Part shown: positions 8,767-17,303 of the stretch, one piece after another
How the letters are laid out: every line of letters starts with the position of its first letter
Position numbering within the stretch: position 1 is the first letter of the stretch
NCBI GenBank assembly: GCA_052115395.1
Contig: JBFRGO010000002.1
From: Noviluteimonas sp052115395
Lineage (GTDB): Bacteria > Pseudomonadota > Gammaproteobacteria > Xanthomonadales > Xanthomonadaceae
Strand: one strand, 5' to 3'
Length of the DNA stretch: 64,000 nt
Made by a program: the position numbers and the translations under genes
The notes under the pieces: generated by a model
Seen by the model: the letters and a program-made list of their open reading frames with translations, nothing else
Told to the model about the DNA's origin: nothing
Database searches by the model: none

Positions 8767-10005
8767 ATGGCGCATTTCGAACTCGTTGAAAAGATGGCCC
8801 CGAACGCGGTGATCAAGGTCGTCGGCGTCGGCGGCGGCGGCGGCAACGCGGTCGCCCACATGGTCAACAGCAGCGTGGACGGCGTGGAATTCATCACGGC
8901 GAACACCGACTCGCAGGCCATCAAGAACTGCGGCGCGAAGCTGCAGCTGCAACTCGGCTCCAACGTCACCAAGGGCCTGGGCGCCGGCGCGAATCCGGAA
9001 GTCGGCCGCCAGGCGGCGCTGGAAGATCGCGAACGGATCATGGACGCGCTGCAAGGCTCGGACATGGTGTTCATCACCGCCGGCATGGGCGGCGGCACCG
9101 GCACGGGCGCGGCGCCCGTGGTCGCGCAGCTCGCCAAGGAAATGGGCATCCTCACCGTCGCGGTGGTGACCAAGCCCTTCCCGTTCGAAGGCCGCCGCCG
9201 CATGCAGGTGGCGCTCAAGGGCATCGACGAACTCGGCCAGCATTGCGACTCGCTGATCACCATCCCGAACGAAAAGCTGATCACCGTCCTGGGCCGCAAC
9301 GCCACGATGATCCAGGCCTTCCGTGCCGCCAACGACGTGCTGCTCGGCGCCGTGCAGGGCATCGCCGACCTGATCGTGCGTCCGGGCCTGATCAACGTCG
9401 ACTTCGCCGACGTGCGCACCGTCATGTCCGAAATGGGCCTGGCGATGATGGGCACGGGTGCGGCGCGCGGCGACGATCGCGCGCAGGCCGCGGCCGAATC
9501 GGCGATCCAGAACCCGCTGCTCGACGACGTCAATCTCTCCGGCGCCAACGGCATCCTGGTCAACATCACCGCCGGCCCGGACTTCACGATGGCCGAGTTC
9601 GACGAAGTGGGTCGCACGATCGAGAACTTCGCTTCGGAAGACGCGACGGTCGTGATCGGCACCGTGCTCGATCCGGAAATGCAGGACGAAGTGCGCGTCA
9701 CCGTCGTCGCCACCGGCCTGAATCGTGCGGTTTCGCGCCAGGCCCTGCCGACGCGCGAACACGGCACGGCCTACCAGGGCCGCGAGACGATGGTGCGTTC
9801 GCCGATCAAGCTGGTGCGCAACGCGACGACGGGCCAGCCGGACTTCGACGCGATGGCCAACCTCAACGAACCGGTCGTGCCGAACTTCTCCAATGCGACC
9901 TCGGGCAACCTGCGCGGCAATCGCAGCGAGCCGGCCGCGGCGGACTTCGGTGGCGACAGCAGCTACCTGGACATCCCGGCGTTCCTGCGCCGCCAGGCGG
10001 ACTGA
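8767..10005 (+). CDS. ftsZ: FtsZ, tubulin-like cell-division GTPase
   Basis: This GTPase polymerises into the Z-ring that organises the divisome. The 412-residue product has the N-terminal VKVVGVGGGGGNAV nucleotide loop near residue 19, the tubulin signature GGGTGTGAAP near 108 and the T7-like NVDFADVR near 212. After a variable linker it ends with LDIPAFLRRQAD, the conserved peptide that binds FtsA and ZipA. The start has an AGGA ribosome site. Tandem hairpins follow the stop, suggesting that the dcw transcript ends here. Confidence 0.98.
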   Translation: MAHFELVEKMAPNAVIKVVGVGGGGGNAVAHMVNSSVDGVEFITANTDSQAIKNCGAKLQLQLGSNVTKGLGAGANPEVGRQAALEDRERIMDALQGSDMVFITAGMGGGTGTGAAPVVAQLAKEMGILTVAVVTKPFPFEGRRRMQVALKGIDELGQHCDSLITIPNEKLITVLGRNATMIQAFRAANDVLLGAVQGIADLIVRPGLINVDFADVRTVMSEMGLAMMGTGAARGDDRAQAAAESAIQNPLLDDVNLSGANGILVNITAGPDFTMAEFDEVGRTIENFASEDATVVIGTVLDPEMQDEVRVTVVATGLNRAVSRQALPTREHGTAYQGRETMVRSPIKLVRNATTGQPDFDAMANLNEPVVPNFSNATSGNLRGNRSEPAAADFGGDSSYLDIPAFLRRQAD

Positions 10006-10024
10006 GCAGCACAACGGCTGAGAA

Positions 10025-10092
10025 GCGCGGGGCTGCGCCAGGCCCCGCGCCGTGTCCTTCGGTCGGCCGGACCCTACCGGCCGACCTCTTTC
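10025..10092 (+). terminator. Tandem hairpins after ftsZ, likely terminator
   Basis: Two perfect stems lie 20 bases after the ftsZ stop. The first pairs 10025-10033 with 10042-10050 (9 bp, loop of 8). The second pairs 10061-10070 with 10077-10086 (10 bp, loop of 6) and is followed by TCTTTC. The weak T-run is common in GC-rich genomes. Confidence 0.6.
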
Positions 10093-10288
10093 GGGCACGT
10101 CTTCGTCGAACCCGGCGCACCCTAGGGGCGCACCCACAAGGCACGTCCACGGGACGGTCCATCCCCCGTTTGCCAAAGCGTTCAGCAGTCAGCGTGGTAC
10201 CCTTTGCGGCCGCTGCGCCACCGGCGCAGCCCGTATGAATCCCCCCGCCTCGGTTCGAGGTGCGAAGAGTCCAGACCGCACGCACACG

Positions 10289-11197
10289 ATGCTGCCCCAA
10301 CGCACCCTCAAGAACGTGATCCGCGCGACCGGCGTGGGCCTGCACAGCGGAGAGAAGGTCTATCTCACGCTGCGGCCGGCCGCCGTCGATACGGGCATCC
10401 GTTTCCGGCGCGTGGACCTGGATCCGGTCGTCGAGATTCCGGCCGACGCCGGGCTCGTCACCGAGACGATGTTGTGCACCGGCCTGTCGTCCAACGGCGG
10501 CAAGGTCATGACGATCGAACACCTGATGTCGGCCTTCGCGGGCCTGGGCATCGACAACGCGTACGTCGACCTGTCGGCGCCGGAAGTGCCGATCATGGAC
10601 GGCTCGGCCGGCCCCTTCGTGTTCCTGCTGCAATCGGCCGGGATTTCGGAGCAATCGGCGCCCAAGCGTTTCATGCGCATCCGCAAGACCGTCGAAGTGC
10701 GCGATGGCGACAAGGTCGCCCGCTTCGAGCCCTACGACGGCTTCCGCATCGGCTTCACGGTGGTCTTCGACCATCCGGCCATTCCCGCCGCGCAGTCGCG
10801 CGCGGAGGTCGACTTCTCCACCACGTCCTACGTCAAGGAAGTGAGCCGTGCGCGCACCTTCGGGTTCATGCGCGACCTGGAGTTCATGCGCGAGCGCAAC
10901 CTCGGCCTGGGCGGCTCGATGGACAACGCGATCGTGCTCGACGAGTTCCGCGTCCTCAACGACGACGGGCTGCGCTACGCCGATGAGTTCGTGCGCCACA
11001 AGATCCTCGACGCCGTCGGCGACCTCTATCTGGCCGGCCGCCCGATCATCGGGGCGTTCGAAGGCTTCAAATCCGGCCACGCGCTCAACAACAAGCTGGT
11101 CCGCGCGCTCCTGGCCGATGCCTCGGCATGGGACGAAGTGACCTTCGACGACCCGGCCGCAGCGCCCGTGGTCTACGGCAACCCTGCCATCGCCTGA
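10289..11197 (+). CDS. lpxC: LpxC, UDP-3-O-acyl-GlcNAc deacetylase
   Basis: This zinc metalloenzyme catalyses the first committed step of lipid A synthesis. The frame is open from 10052, but the ATG at 10289 gives the canonical start MLPQRTLKN and the usual length (302 residues). Zinc and catalytic motifs are intact: EHLMSAFAG near residue 78, the HKILDAVGD segment near 237 (His and Asp) and the KSGHALNN histidine near 264. It stands alone after the ftsZ terminator, as in other proteobacteria. In well-studied relatives LpxC is controlled mainly by proteolysis, but nothing in this sequence shows that. Confidence 0.97.
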   Translation: MLPQRTLKNVIRATGVGLHSGEKVYLTLRPAAVDTGIRFRRVDLDPVVEIPADAGLVTETMLCTGLSSNGGKVMTIEHLMSAFAGLGIDNAYVDLSAPEVPIMDGSAGPFVFLLQSAGISEQSAPKRFMRIRKTVEVRDGDKVARFEPYDGFRIGFTVVFDHPAIPAAQSRAEVDFSTTSYVKEVSRARTFGFMRDLEFMRERNLGLGGSMDNAIVLDEFRVLNDDGLRYADEFVRHKILDAVGDLYLAGRPIIGAFEGFKSGHALNNKLVRALLADASAWDEVTFDDPAAAPVVYGNPAIA

Positions 11198-11422
11198 CCG
11201 GCGGTCACCCCCGGCGCGAACCCTCACGCCAACCCTCAGCCCGATCCGACAGCGCAGTCACCTCGGTGATCGATCTGTGAACCGGATTGTTCGGTTTAAC
11301 GCGCTCTTAACGAATTCGGAATGATTCGTTAGCGAATGAGGGGCAAGGGGCGGGGTAGCATCCCCTCCAAGCCGAAACAGGCCTCCCGTGCAAACGTACT
11401 CGGGGAGGGCGATCGGCCAGAG
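11198..11422. other. Intergenic region between lpxC and dciA-like gene with small hairpins
   Basis: This 225-base gap separates two convergent genes. It holds three short inverted repeats: 11258-11262 with 11265-11269; 11280-11284 with 11292-11296; and 11309-11315 with 11324-11330 (a 7-bp AACGAAT stem). A GGGG/CCCC stem follows near 11353-11366. They may terminate transcription from both sides, but none has a strong T-run. I see no gene here. Confidence 0.45.
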
Positions 11423-11890
11423 TCAGGAGTCTTTGGAACCCGTGTCTTTGGGATCCACGAGGGACGCCAGCGCGGACTGCAACGCTTCTTTCGCAGCCGC
11501 CGACATCGTTGTGACTTTCCGTTCCGGTCGCTCAGGTGGTTGGAACGGGTGGGTCGTCGTTTTGACGACCAGCTCAGTCACTTCGAGCCCGAGGGATCGG
11601 GCCGCGTCGAGGAGTTGCAGTGCGACGAGCCGCAGTTTGGCCCGCCACAACGGCGCATCCACGACGTAGACGAGCCTGCCGCCGTCGACGTTCGCCACCC
11701 GCGCATGCGGAGCGAGCCCGGGGGGCAGGGAAGGGCGCAACCGCTGATCCAGCGCGTCAAGCCACAAGGCACGGCGCAGGGGATCGAAAGCGACGTCCGC
11801 GAGCAACGCCTCCATGGGCGCTTGCGGACCCGCGTTTCGATTTGCGCGTGCAGGCTTTGGCTTGCTGGACTTGGGATCCGATATCGACAT
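11423..11890 (-). CDS. DciA-like protein (DUF721), probable replicative helicase loader factor
   Basis: DUF721 proteins are called DciA where studied and help load DnaB helicase at replication start in bacteria lacking DnaC. This protein is 155 residues when started at MSISDPKSS. A basic, proline-rich N-terminus of about 30 residues is followed by the KH-like domain, with LDQRLRPSLPPGLAPHARV and a VVDAPLWRAKLRLVA segment typical of the family. The chosen ATG lies in the same CATG as the start of the divergent M23 gene, which leaves neither gene an untranslated leader outside the other. A later start at MEALLADV (about 126 residues) would remove the clash. Family assignment is good; the exact start and role are inferred. 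Confidence 0.75.
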   Translation of the reverse strand: MSISDPKSSKPKPARANRNAGPQAPMEALLADVAFDPLRRALWLDALDQRLRPSLPPGLAPHARVANVDGGRLVYVVDAPLWRAKLRLVALQLLDAARSLGLEVTELVVKTTTHPFQPPERPERKVTTMSAAAKEALQSALASLVDPKDTGSKDS

Positions 11891-12821
11891 GAGCTTCAAG
11901 ATCGTACTGAACAATCGCCACCGACAGCCGACCGGCCTGGTGGGTCGCCTTTCCGACAGCGCGCAGCGCCGTCCGGGTGTCGCCGCCGGCATTCTCCTCG
12001 CTTCGGGCCTTGCATTGGGCCTGGGCGCCAGCGTCGGCGTTGCCGGCGCCTACAACGCCCACCTGCAGGCCAAGGTCCACAAGCAGGAAACCGAGCTCGC
12101 CGCGACCCGCGCGAACTCGCAACGTGAAATCAACGCACTCGCCGCGCGCCTGGGCGAACTCCAGGCCCAGGCCAACCGCCTCAACGCCCTCGGCGAGCGC
12201 CTCACGCGCGCCGGCCAGCTCGACGACGGCGAGTTCGATTTCGAACAGCCGGTCCCGACCGGTGGTGCCGACGCGGTCCGCGACATGCCCCGCGACGAGC
12301 TCCAGCGCGAGCTGGCTTCGCTCGAACACGAATATGCGGCGTCGGGCCAGCAGCTCTCCGTGATGGAATCGCTGCTGTTCAACCGCGAGCTCGACCGCAA
12401 CGCGGTCCCCTCGCGCGATCCGATCGCCAACAGCTACATCACCTCCGGCTTCGGCGGTCGCGCCGACCCCATCGTCGGTGGCCACCAGTTCCACAAGGGC
12501 ATCGACTTCAAGGCGAAGGTGGGCGATCCCGTGCTCGCCGTCGCCGACGGCGTGGTCTCGTTCTCGGGCGTGCGCTCGGGCTACGGCAACGTGGTGGAGA
12601 TCGACCACGGCAACGGCTACGTCACCCGTTACGCGCACAACTCGCGCCTGCTGGGCCGCGTCGGCGACCTCGTCCGCGCCGGGCAGCAGATCGCGAAGGC
12701 CGGCTCCACCGGCCGTTCCACCGGCGCCCACGTGCATTTCGAAGTGTGGGACAACGGCCGCGTCGTGAATCCGCGCAAGTTCCTGGGCCAGAACGGCAAC
12801 CGCTCCGCCACGCAGGGCTGA
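11889..12821 (+). CDS. Membrane-anchored M23 (LytM-type) peptidase
   Basis: This is a probable cell-wall endopeptidase, or a regulator of amidases. The 310-residue product starts MSFKIVLNN. A single hydrophobic anchor spans about residues 38-60, a coiled-coil-like segment rich in Arg, Gln and Glu covers about 65-170, and the C-terminal M23 domain covers about 190-300. The zinc ligands appear intact: HKGIDF near 204 (His and Asp) and HVHFEVW near 285. Coiled coil plus M23 resembles EnvC/MepM-like hydrolases, and neighbouring lpxC and dcw genes fit an envelope role. The frame is open back to 11814, inside dciA; the later start is preferred because it places the anchor near the N-terminus. Confidence 0.85.
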   Translation: MSFKIVLNNRHRQPTGLVGRLSDSAQRRPGVAAGILLASGLALGLGASVGVAGAYNAHLQAKVHKQETELAATRANSQREINALAARLGELQAQANRLNALGERLTRAGQLDDGEFDFEQPVPTGGADAVRDMPRDELQRELASLEHEYAASGQQLSVMESLLFNRELDRNAVPSRDPIANSYITSGFGGRADPIVGGHQFHKGIDFKAKVGDPVLAVADGVVSFSGVRSGYGNVVEIDHGNGYVTRYAHNSRLLGRVGDLVRAGQQIAKAGSTGRSTGAHVHFEVWDNGRVVNPRKFLGQNGNRSATQG

Positions 12822-12893
12822 TCCGGGGCGGGGAACTCCGAACGCTGCGCCCGGTCACATGCGGGCTTGATAGGCGCAGCGACGGACCCCAGC

Positions 12894-12899
12894 TACAAT
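12894..12899 (+). promoter_or_regulatory. Candidate -10 element of the secA promoter
   Basis: TACAAT at 12894-12899 is a near-consensus -10 hexamer between the M23 gene and secA. The best TTG-type -35 (TTGATA, 12867-12872) is 21 bases away, which is too far, so the promoter would rely on a weak -35. Transcription from here would start near 12906, just before the hairpin at 12915. Confidence 0.4.
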
Positions 12900-12914
12900 G
12901 CCGCGTTGCCGTAC

Positions 12915-12938
12915 AAAGGGCGCCCCGCGCCCTTTTTT
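12915..12938 (+). terminator. Intrinsic terminator hairpin in the secA leader
   Basis: A perfect 9-bp stem (12915-12923 with 12927-12935, loop CCC) runs directly into a T-run ending at 12938. It is 58 bases before the secA ATG and downstream of the candidate -10 box. It could simply end the M23 transcript, or act as an attenuator on a short secA leader RNA. Confidence 0.75.
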
Positions 12939-12995
12939 GTTGCCGGACGCCTCCCCTGGCAGGCCCGGCCCACTTCCCGGAATTGGTGTCCCACG

Positions 12996-15734
12996 ATGCT
13001 CAACAGCTTGCTTACCCGCGTTTTCGGCAGCCGTAACGAACGCCTGCTTGGCCAGCTCGGGGGCATCGTCAAGAAGATCAACGCGCTCGAACCGCAGATG
13101 CAGGCGCTGTCCGACGCGCAGCTCCAGGCCAAGACGCCGGAGTTCAAGGAACGCATCGCGAAGGGCGAGTCGCTCGACAAGATCCTGCCCGAAGCCTTCG
13201 CCGTCTGCCGCGAAGCCTCGCGCCGCGTGATGGGCATGCGCCATTACGACGTGCAGTTGATCGGCGGCATGGTGCTGCACCTGGGCAAGATCGCGGAAAT
13301 GCGCACCGGCGAAGGCAAGACGCTCGTCGCCACGCTGCCGACCTACCTCAACGCGCTCGAAGGCAAGGGCGTGCACGTGGTGACGGTCAACGATTACCTC
13401 GCGCGCCGCGACTCGGCGTGGATGGGCAAGTTGTACAACTGGCTCGGCCTCACCGTCGGCGTGGTGTATCCGGGCATGCCGCACTCGGACAAGCACGGTG
13501 CCTACGGCGCCGACATCACCTACGGCACCAACAACGAATTCGGCTTCGACTACCTGCGCGACAACATGGCGCTGGCGAAGGAAGACCGCTACCAGCGCGG
13601 CCTGCATTACGCGATCGTCGACGAAGTCGACTCGATCCTCATCGACGAAGCGCGCACCCCGCTGATCATTTCCGGCCCGGCCGACGAATCGCAGGATCTG
13701 TACGCCGCCGTCGACGCCATCGTCCCCGAGCTGACGCGCCAGAAGGAAGAGGAAGGCGCAGGCGATTACTTCGTCGACGAGAAGGGCAAGCAGGTCCACC
13801 TGTCCGAAGCGGGCATGGAACATGTCGAAGACCTGCTGCGCCAGGCCGGCGTGCTGAAGGGCGACGACGACGCGCTGTACGGCGCGCAGAACATCCACGT
13901 CGTGCACCACCTCAATGCCGCGCTGCGCGCGCATGCGATCTACCAGCGCGACGTCGACTACATCGTGCGCGACGGCGAAGTGGTCATCGTCGACGAATTC
14001 ACCGGCCGCACGCTGCCGGGCCGCCGCTGGTCCGACGGCCTGCACCAGGCGGTGGAAGCCAAGGAACGCGTGCAGGTGCAGCGCGAGAACCAGACGCTCG
14101 CCTCGATCACCTTCCAGAACCTGTTCCGCATGTACGGCAAGCTTTCGGGCATGACCGGCACGGCGGACACCGAAGCCTACGAATTCCAGAACATCTATGG
14201 CCTGGAAGTCATCGTCATTCCCACGCACCGTCCGATGGTCCGCAAGGATCAATCCGACCTGGTGTTCCTCAACCGCCCCGGCAAGTACCGCGCGGTGGTC
14301 AAGGAAATCCAGGAGTGCCACGCCAAGGGCCAGCCGGTGCTGGTCGGCACGACGTCGATCGAGGTGTCCGAGCTGTTGTCCGAGCAGCTGCAGGAAGCCG
14401 GCGTCGCGCACGAAGTGCTCAACGCCAAGCAGCACGAGCGCGAAGCGCACATCGTTGCCAACGCCGGTCGTCCGGGCGCGGTGACGATCGCCACCAACAT
14501 GGCCGGCCGCGGTACTGACATCGTGCTCGGCGGTTCGCTGGAAGCCGAACTCACGGCGCTGGGCGAAGACGCGTCCGACGCCGACAAGGCCCGCGTGCGC
14601 GAAGCCTGGCAGCAGCGCCACGAAGCGGTAAAGGCGGCTGGCGGCCTGCATATCGTCGGCACCGAACGCCACGAATCGCGCCGCATCGACAACCAGTTGC
14701 GCGGCCGTTCGGGCCGCCAGGGCGACCCGGGTTCCTCGCGCTTCTACCTGTCGCTCGAAGACAACCTGATGCGCATCTTCGCCGCCGACTGGGTGCAGCG
14801 CGTCATGGCGCGCATGGGCCTGAAGGAAGACGACATCATCGAAAGCCCGCTGGTGACCAAGCAGATCGCCAACGCGCAGCGCAAGGTCGAGGCCCACAAC
14901 TTCGACATCCGCAAGAACCTGCTCGACTTCGACGACGTCAACAACGACCAGCGCAAGGTCATCTACCAGCAGCGCGACGAACTGCTCGATGCCGAGAGCG
15001 TCGAGGAGAACGTGGCCGGCATCCGCGAGGACGTGGTCGCCGACCTGGTCGCGCGCTTCGTGCCGATCAACTCCATCGATGAGCAATGGGACCTGCAGGG
15101 CCTGGACGCCGAACTGCAGAACGAGTTCAACCTCGAGCCCGGCATCGCGACCTTCGTCGCCTCGCGCAAGGAAATCGACGCCGAAGGCATCGCCGCCGAA
15201 GTGCAGCGCCGCCTGGAGCAGATGTTCGCCGACAAGCAATCGCAGATCGGCCCCGAGAACATGCGCATGCTGGAAAAGCACATCATGCTCAACGTGCTCG
15301 ACCAGAACTGGAAGGAACACCTGGGCCGCATGGATTACCTGCGCCAGGGCATCCACCTGCGCGGCTACGCGCAGAAGCAGCCCAAGCAGGAATACAAGAA
15401 GGAAGCCTTCGAGCTGTTCGGCGAGATGCTCGAGAAGGTGAAGCGCGAAGTGGTTTCGCTGCTCGCCCGCGTGCGCATCCGCGACGAGGCGGAGATCGCG
15501 CAGGCCGAAGCCGCAGAACGCGCGCGCGCCGAAGCGATGGCCCGCCAGATGCAGTTCCAGCACCCCGACATGGGCGGGCTGGGCGCAGACGAAGAGGCCG
15601 CGCAGCTGGCCGCCGGCACGCAGACCTCGCTCGAGATGCTGCCGCCCGGTCGCACCGACCGTGTCGGCCGCAACGATCCGTGCCCCTGCGGCAGCGGCAA
15701 GAAGTACAAGCACTGCCACGGCCAGCTGGCCTGA
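12996..15734 (+). CDS. secA: SecA, preprotein translocase ATPase
   Basis: This motor ATPase drives Sec-dependent export through SecYEG. The ATG at 12996 gives 912 residues starting MLNSLLTRVFG, the conserved beginning; the open frame upstream is discarded. Walker A GEGKTLVATL lies near residue 105, the DEVDSILIDEARTPL box near 209 and the second nucleotide domain with TNMAGRGTDIVLGG near 505. The C-terminus has the zinc-binding CPCGSGKKYKHCHG tail used for SecB contact. A terminator-like hairpin lies in the leader. The Nudix gene begins 1 base after the stop. Confidence 0.98.
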   Translation: MLNSLLTRVFGSRNERLLGQLGGIVKKINALEPQMQALSDAQLQAKTPEFKERIAKGESLDKILPEAFAVCREASRRVMGMRHYDVQLIGGMVLHLGKIAEMRTGEGKTLVATLPTYLNALEGKGVHVVTVNDYLARRDSAWMGKLYNWLGLTVGVVYPGMPHSDKHGAYGADITYGTNNEFGFDYLRDNMALAKEDRYQRGLHYAIVDEVDSILIDEARTPLIISGPADESQDLYAAVDAIVPELTRQKEEEGAGDYFVDEKGKQVHLSEAGMEHVEDLLRQAGVLKGDDDALYGAQNIHVVHHLNAALRAHAIYQRDVDYIVRDGEVVIVDEFTGRTLPGRRWSDGLHQAVEAKERVQVQRENQTLASITFQNLFRMYGKLSGMTGTADTEAYEFQNIYGLEVIVIPTHRPMVRKDQSDLVFLNRPGKYRAVVKEIQECHAKGQPVLVGTTSIEVSELLSEQLQEAGVAHEVLNAKQHEREAHIVANAGRPGAVTIATNMAGRGTDIVLGGSLEAELTALGEDASDADKARVREAWQQRHEAVKAAGGLHIVGTERHESRRIDNQLRGRSGRQGDPGSSRFYLSLEDNLMRIFAADWVQRVMARMGLKEDDIIESPLVTKQIANAQRKVEAHNFDIRKNLLDFDDVNNDQRKVIYQQRDELLDAESVEENVAGIREDVVADLVARFVPINSIDEQWDLQGLDAELQNEFNLEPGIATFVASRKEIDAEGIAAEVQRRLEQMFADKQSQIGPENMRMLEKHIMLNVLDQNWKEHLGRMDYLRQGIHLRGYAQKQPKQEYKKEAFELFGEMLEKVKREVVSLLARVRIRDEAEIAQAEAAERARAEAMARQMQFQHPDMGGLGADEEAAQLAAGTQTSLEMLPPGRTDRVGRNDPCPCGSGKKYKHCHGQLA

Positions 15735-15735
15735 C

Positions 15736-16680
15736 ATGGGTGGGCCGGTCGAGGTGGTCGCGGGGGTCATCCGCGACAAGGCCGGCCGCATCCTGCTCGC
15801 CCGCCGCACCGAAGGCCGCGATCTCGCCGGCCTCTGGGAATTCCCCGGCGGGAAGCGCGAACCCGGCGAGTCGCCCGAAGCGGCGCTCGCCCGCGAACTC
15901 CACGAAGAACTCGGCATCGACATCACCTGCGGCGAGCCGGTGATCGCGGTGCCGCAGCGTTACCCGCACAAACGCCTGCGCCTGGACGTGCGCCTCGTCG
16001 CCAGTTGGCGCGGCACGGTGAAAGGGCACGAAGGGCAGGCGCTCGCCTGGGCGCCGCCGCACACACTCGGCGCGTATGCGATGCCGTCGGCCGACATCCC
16101 CGTCGTCGCCGCGCTGCTGCAACCGGATCGCTATCTCGTCACGCCGGCGCCGAATGGTTCGGATGCGGCGTGGCTCGAGGCTCTCGAAGCCGCGCTCGCG
16201 GCCGGCATCCGGCGCGTGCAACTGCGCGCGCCGCATTGCCCGCCGACGCGCTGGGCGTCGCTGGTCGAAGCTGCGGTCGATGCCTGCCGCCGGCACGGCG
16301 CCGATGTATTGGTGAACGGCGATATCGCGCTCGCGCAGGCGATGGACATCGGCGTGCACCTGCGTTCGACGCAATTGGCTGCGCTCGATGCGCGGCCCTT
16401 GCCGAAGGAACAACGCGTCGGTGCGTCGTGCCACACCCTCGAGGACCTGCGGCGCGCCGAAGCGATCGGTTGCGACTTCGCGGTGCTGGGCCCGATCGCG
16501 GCGACTCCGACGCATCCGGAGGCGGTGCCGCTGGGATGGGACGGGTTCGCGGCGATGCGCGAAGAAGTCGCACTGCCGATCTACGCGATCGGCGGCATGC
16601 GCTTCGAGGACATCCCGGTTGCGCGCGCACATGGCGCGCAGGGCATCGCGGCGATCCGCGGGTTGTGGGTCAGCGGTTGA
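15736..16680 (+). CDS. Nudix hydrolase (MutT-like) fused to a ThiE/TenI-like domain
   Basis: The 314-residue fusion has an N-terminal Nudix domain (about 1-130) with the box GGKREPGESPEAALARELHEE-like pattern complete at residues 38-57, as in MutT enzymes that remove 8-oxo-dGTP. The C-terminal domain (about 135-314) is a TIM barrel related to thiamine phosphate synthase. Its usual catalytic residues look altered: the QLR-x-K motif reads QLRAPH and the NDR-type motif reads VNGD. TMP synthase activity is therefore doubtful. MutT/ThiE-like fusions near secA are known in gammaproteobacteria. The gene follows secA by one base and ends convergently with coaE (11-base overlap). Confidence 0.88.
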   Translation: MGGPVEVVAGVIRDKAGRILLARRTEGRDLAGLWEFPGGKREPGESPEAALARELHEELGIDITCGEPVIAVPQRYPHKRLRLDVRLVASWRGTVKGHEGQALAWAPPHTLGAYAMPSADIPVVAALLQPDRYLVTPAPNGSDAAWLEALEAALAAGIRRVQLRAPHCPPTRWASLVEAAVDACRRHGADVLVNGDIALAQAMDIGVHLRSTQLAALDARPLPKEQRVGASCHTLEDLRRAEAIGCDFAVLGPIAATPTHPEAVPLGWDGFAAMREEVALPIYAIGGMRFEDIPVARAHGAQGIAAIRGLWVSG

Positions 16681-17299
16681 ACGCAGCCAGCGCGCGGTAG
16701 CGCGCATCCAATGCCGCGACGTGCGCATCGAGCGCGTCGATGGTCCCGTCGTTCACCACCACGTCGTCGGCGATCGCAAGGCGCGCCTGCCGGCTCGCCT
16801 GCGCCGCGAGCATGCGTTGGGCGAGTACCGCATCGATGCCATCGCGACGCATGACGCGTTCGATCTGGATGTCGCGATGCACGTCGACCACCAGGATCCG
16901 CGCCAGCCACGGATAGGCCGCGCGCCCGCCGCCTTCGGCGAGCAGCGGAATCGCGACGATGCAGTAGGGCCCGGACGCGCGCTGCGCATCCTCGTGCAGC
17001 ATCACGCGGATGCGGGGATGCAGGATCGCTTCCAGGCGTCGACGCGCGGCGTCGTCGCCGAATACGTGGCGACGCAAGGCCGCCCGATCCAGTTGCCCAT
17101 CGGCCTGCAGGACATCCGCACCGAAGGCCTCCGCGATTTCCGCCAGCGCCGGCTGCCCCGGCGCGACGACTTCGCGCGCGGCGACATCCGCATCGACCAC
17201 GGCCACGCCGCGTTCGGCGAACGCCGCGGCCACCGCGCTCTTGCCCGAAGCGACCCCGCCGGTCAGGCCGATCGCGAACACCGGGCCGGCGGCGGCCAT
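16670..17299 (-). CDS. coaE: CoaE, dephospho-CoA kinase
   Basis: This enzyme phosphorylates dephospho-CoA in the last step of coenzyme A synthesis. The 209-residue length is typical. The P-loop GLTGGVASGKS lies at residues 11-21, the DADVAAREVV acceptor region near 37 and the lid-type RMLAAQASRQARLAIAD segment near 160. It is the last gene of a minus-strand run pilB-pilC-pilD-coaE, 4 bases after pilD. This pilD-coaE linkage is conserved in Pseudomonas and Xanthomonas and reflects shared transcription, not shared function. Confidence 0.96.
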   Translation of the reverse strand: MAAAGPVFAIGLTGGVASGKSAVAAAFAERGVAVVDADVAAREVVAPGQPALAEIAEAFGADVLQADGQLDRAALRRHVFGDDAARRRLEAILHPRIRVMLHEDAQRASGPYCIVAIPLLAEGGGRAAYPWLARILVVDVHRDIQIERVMRRDGIDAVLAQRMLAAQASRQARLAIADDVVVNDGTIDALDAHVAALDARYRALAAFNR

Positions 17300-17303
17300 C
17301 GCC

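Noticed and set aside
10168..10205. Possible -35/-10 pair (TTGCCA and TACCCT) before lpxC
   Set aside because: The spacing is 22 bases, too long for a sigma-70 promoter, and the -10 match is weak.
12855..15926. A 1,023-codon open frame antisense to secA
   Set aside because: It is an effect of high GC and codon bias opposite a real gene; the translation is rich in His, Arg and Val with no domain I recognise.
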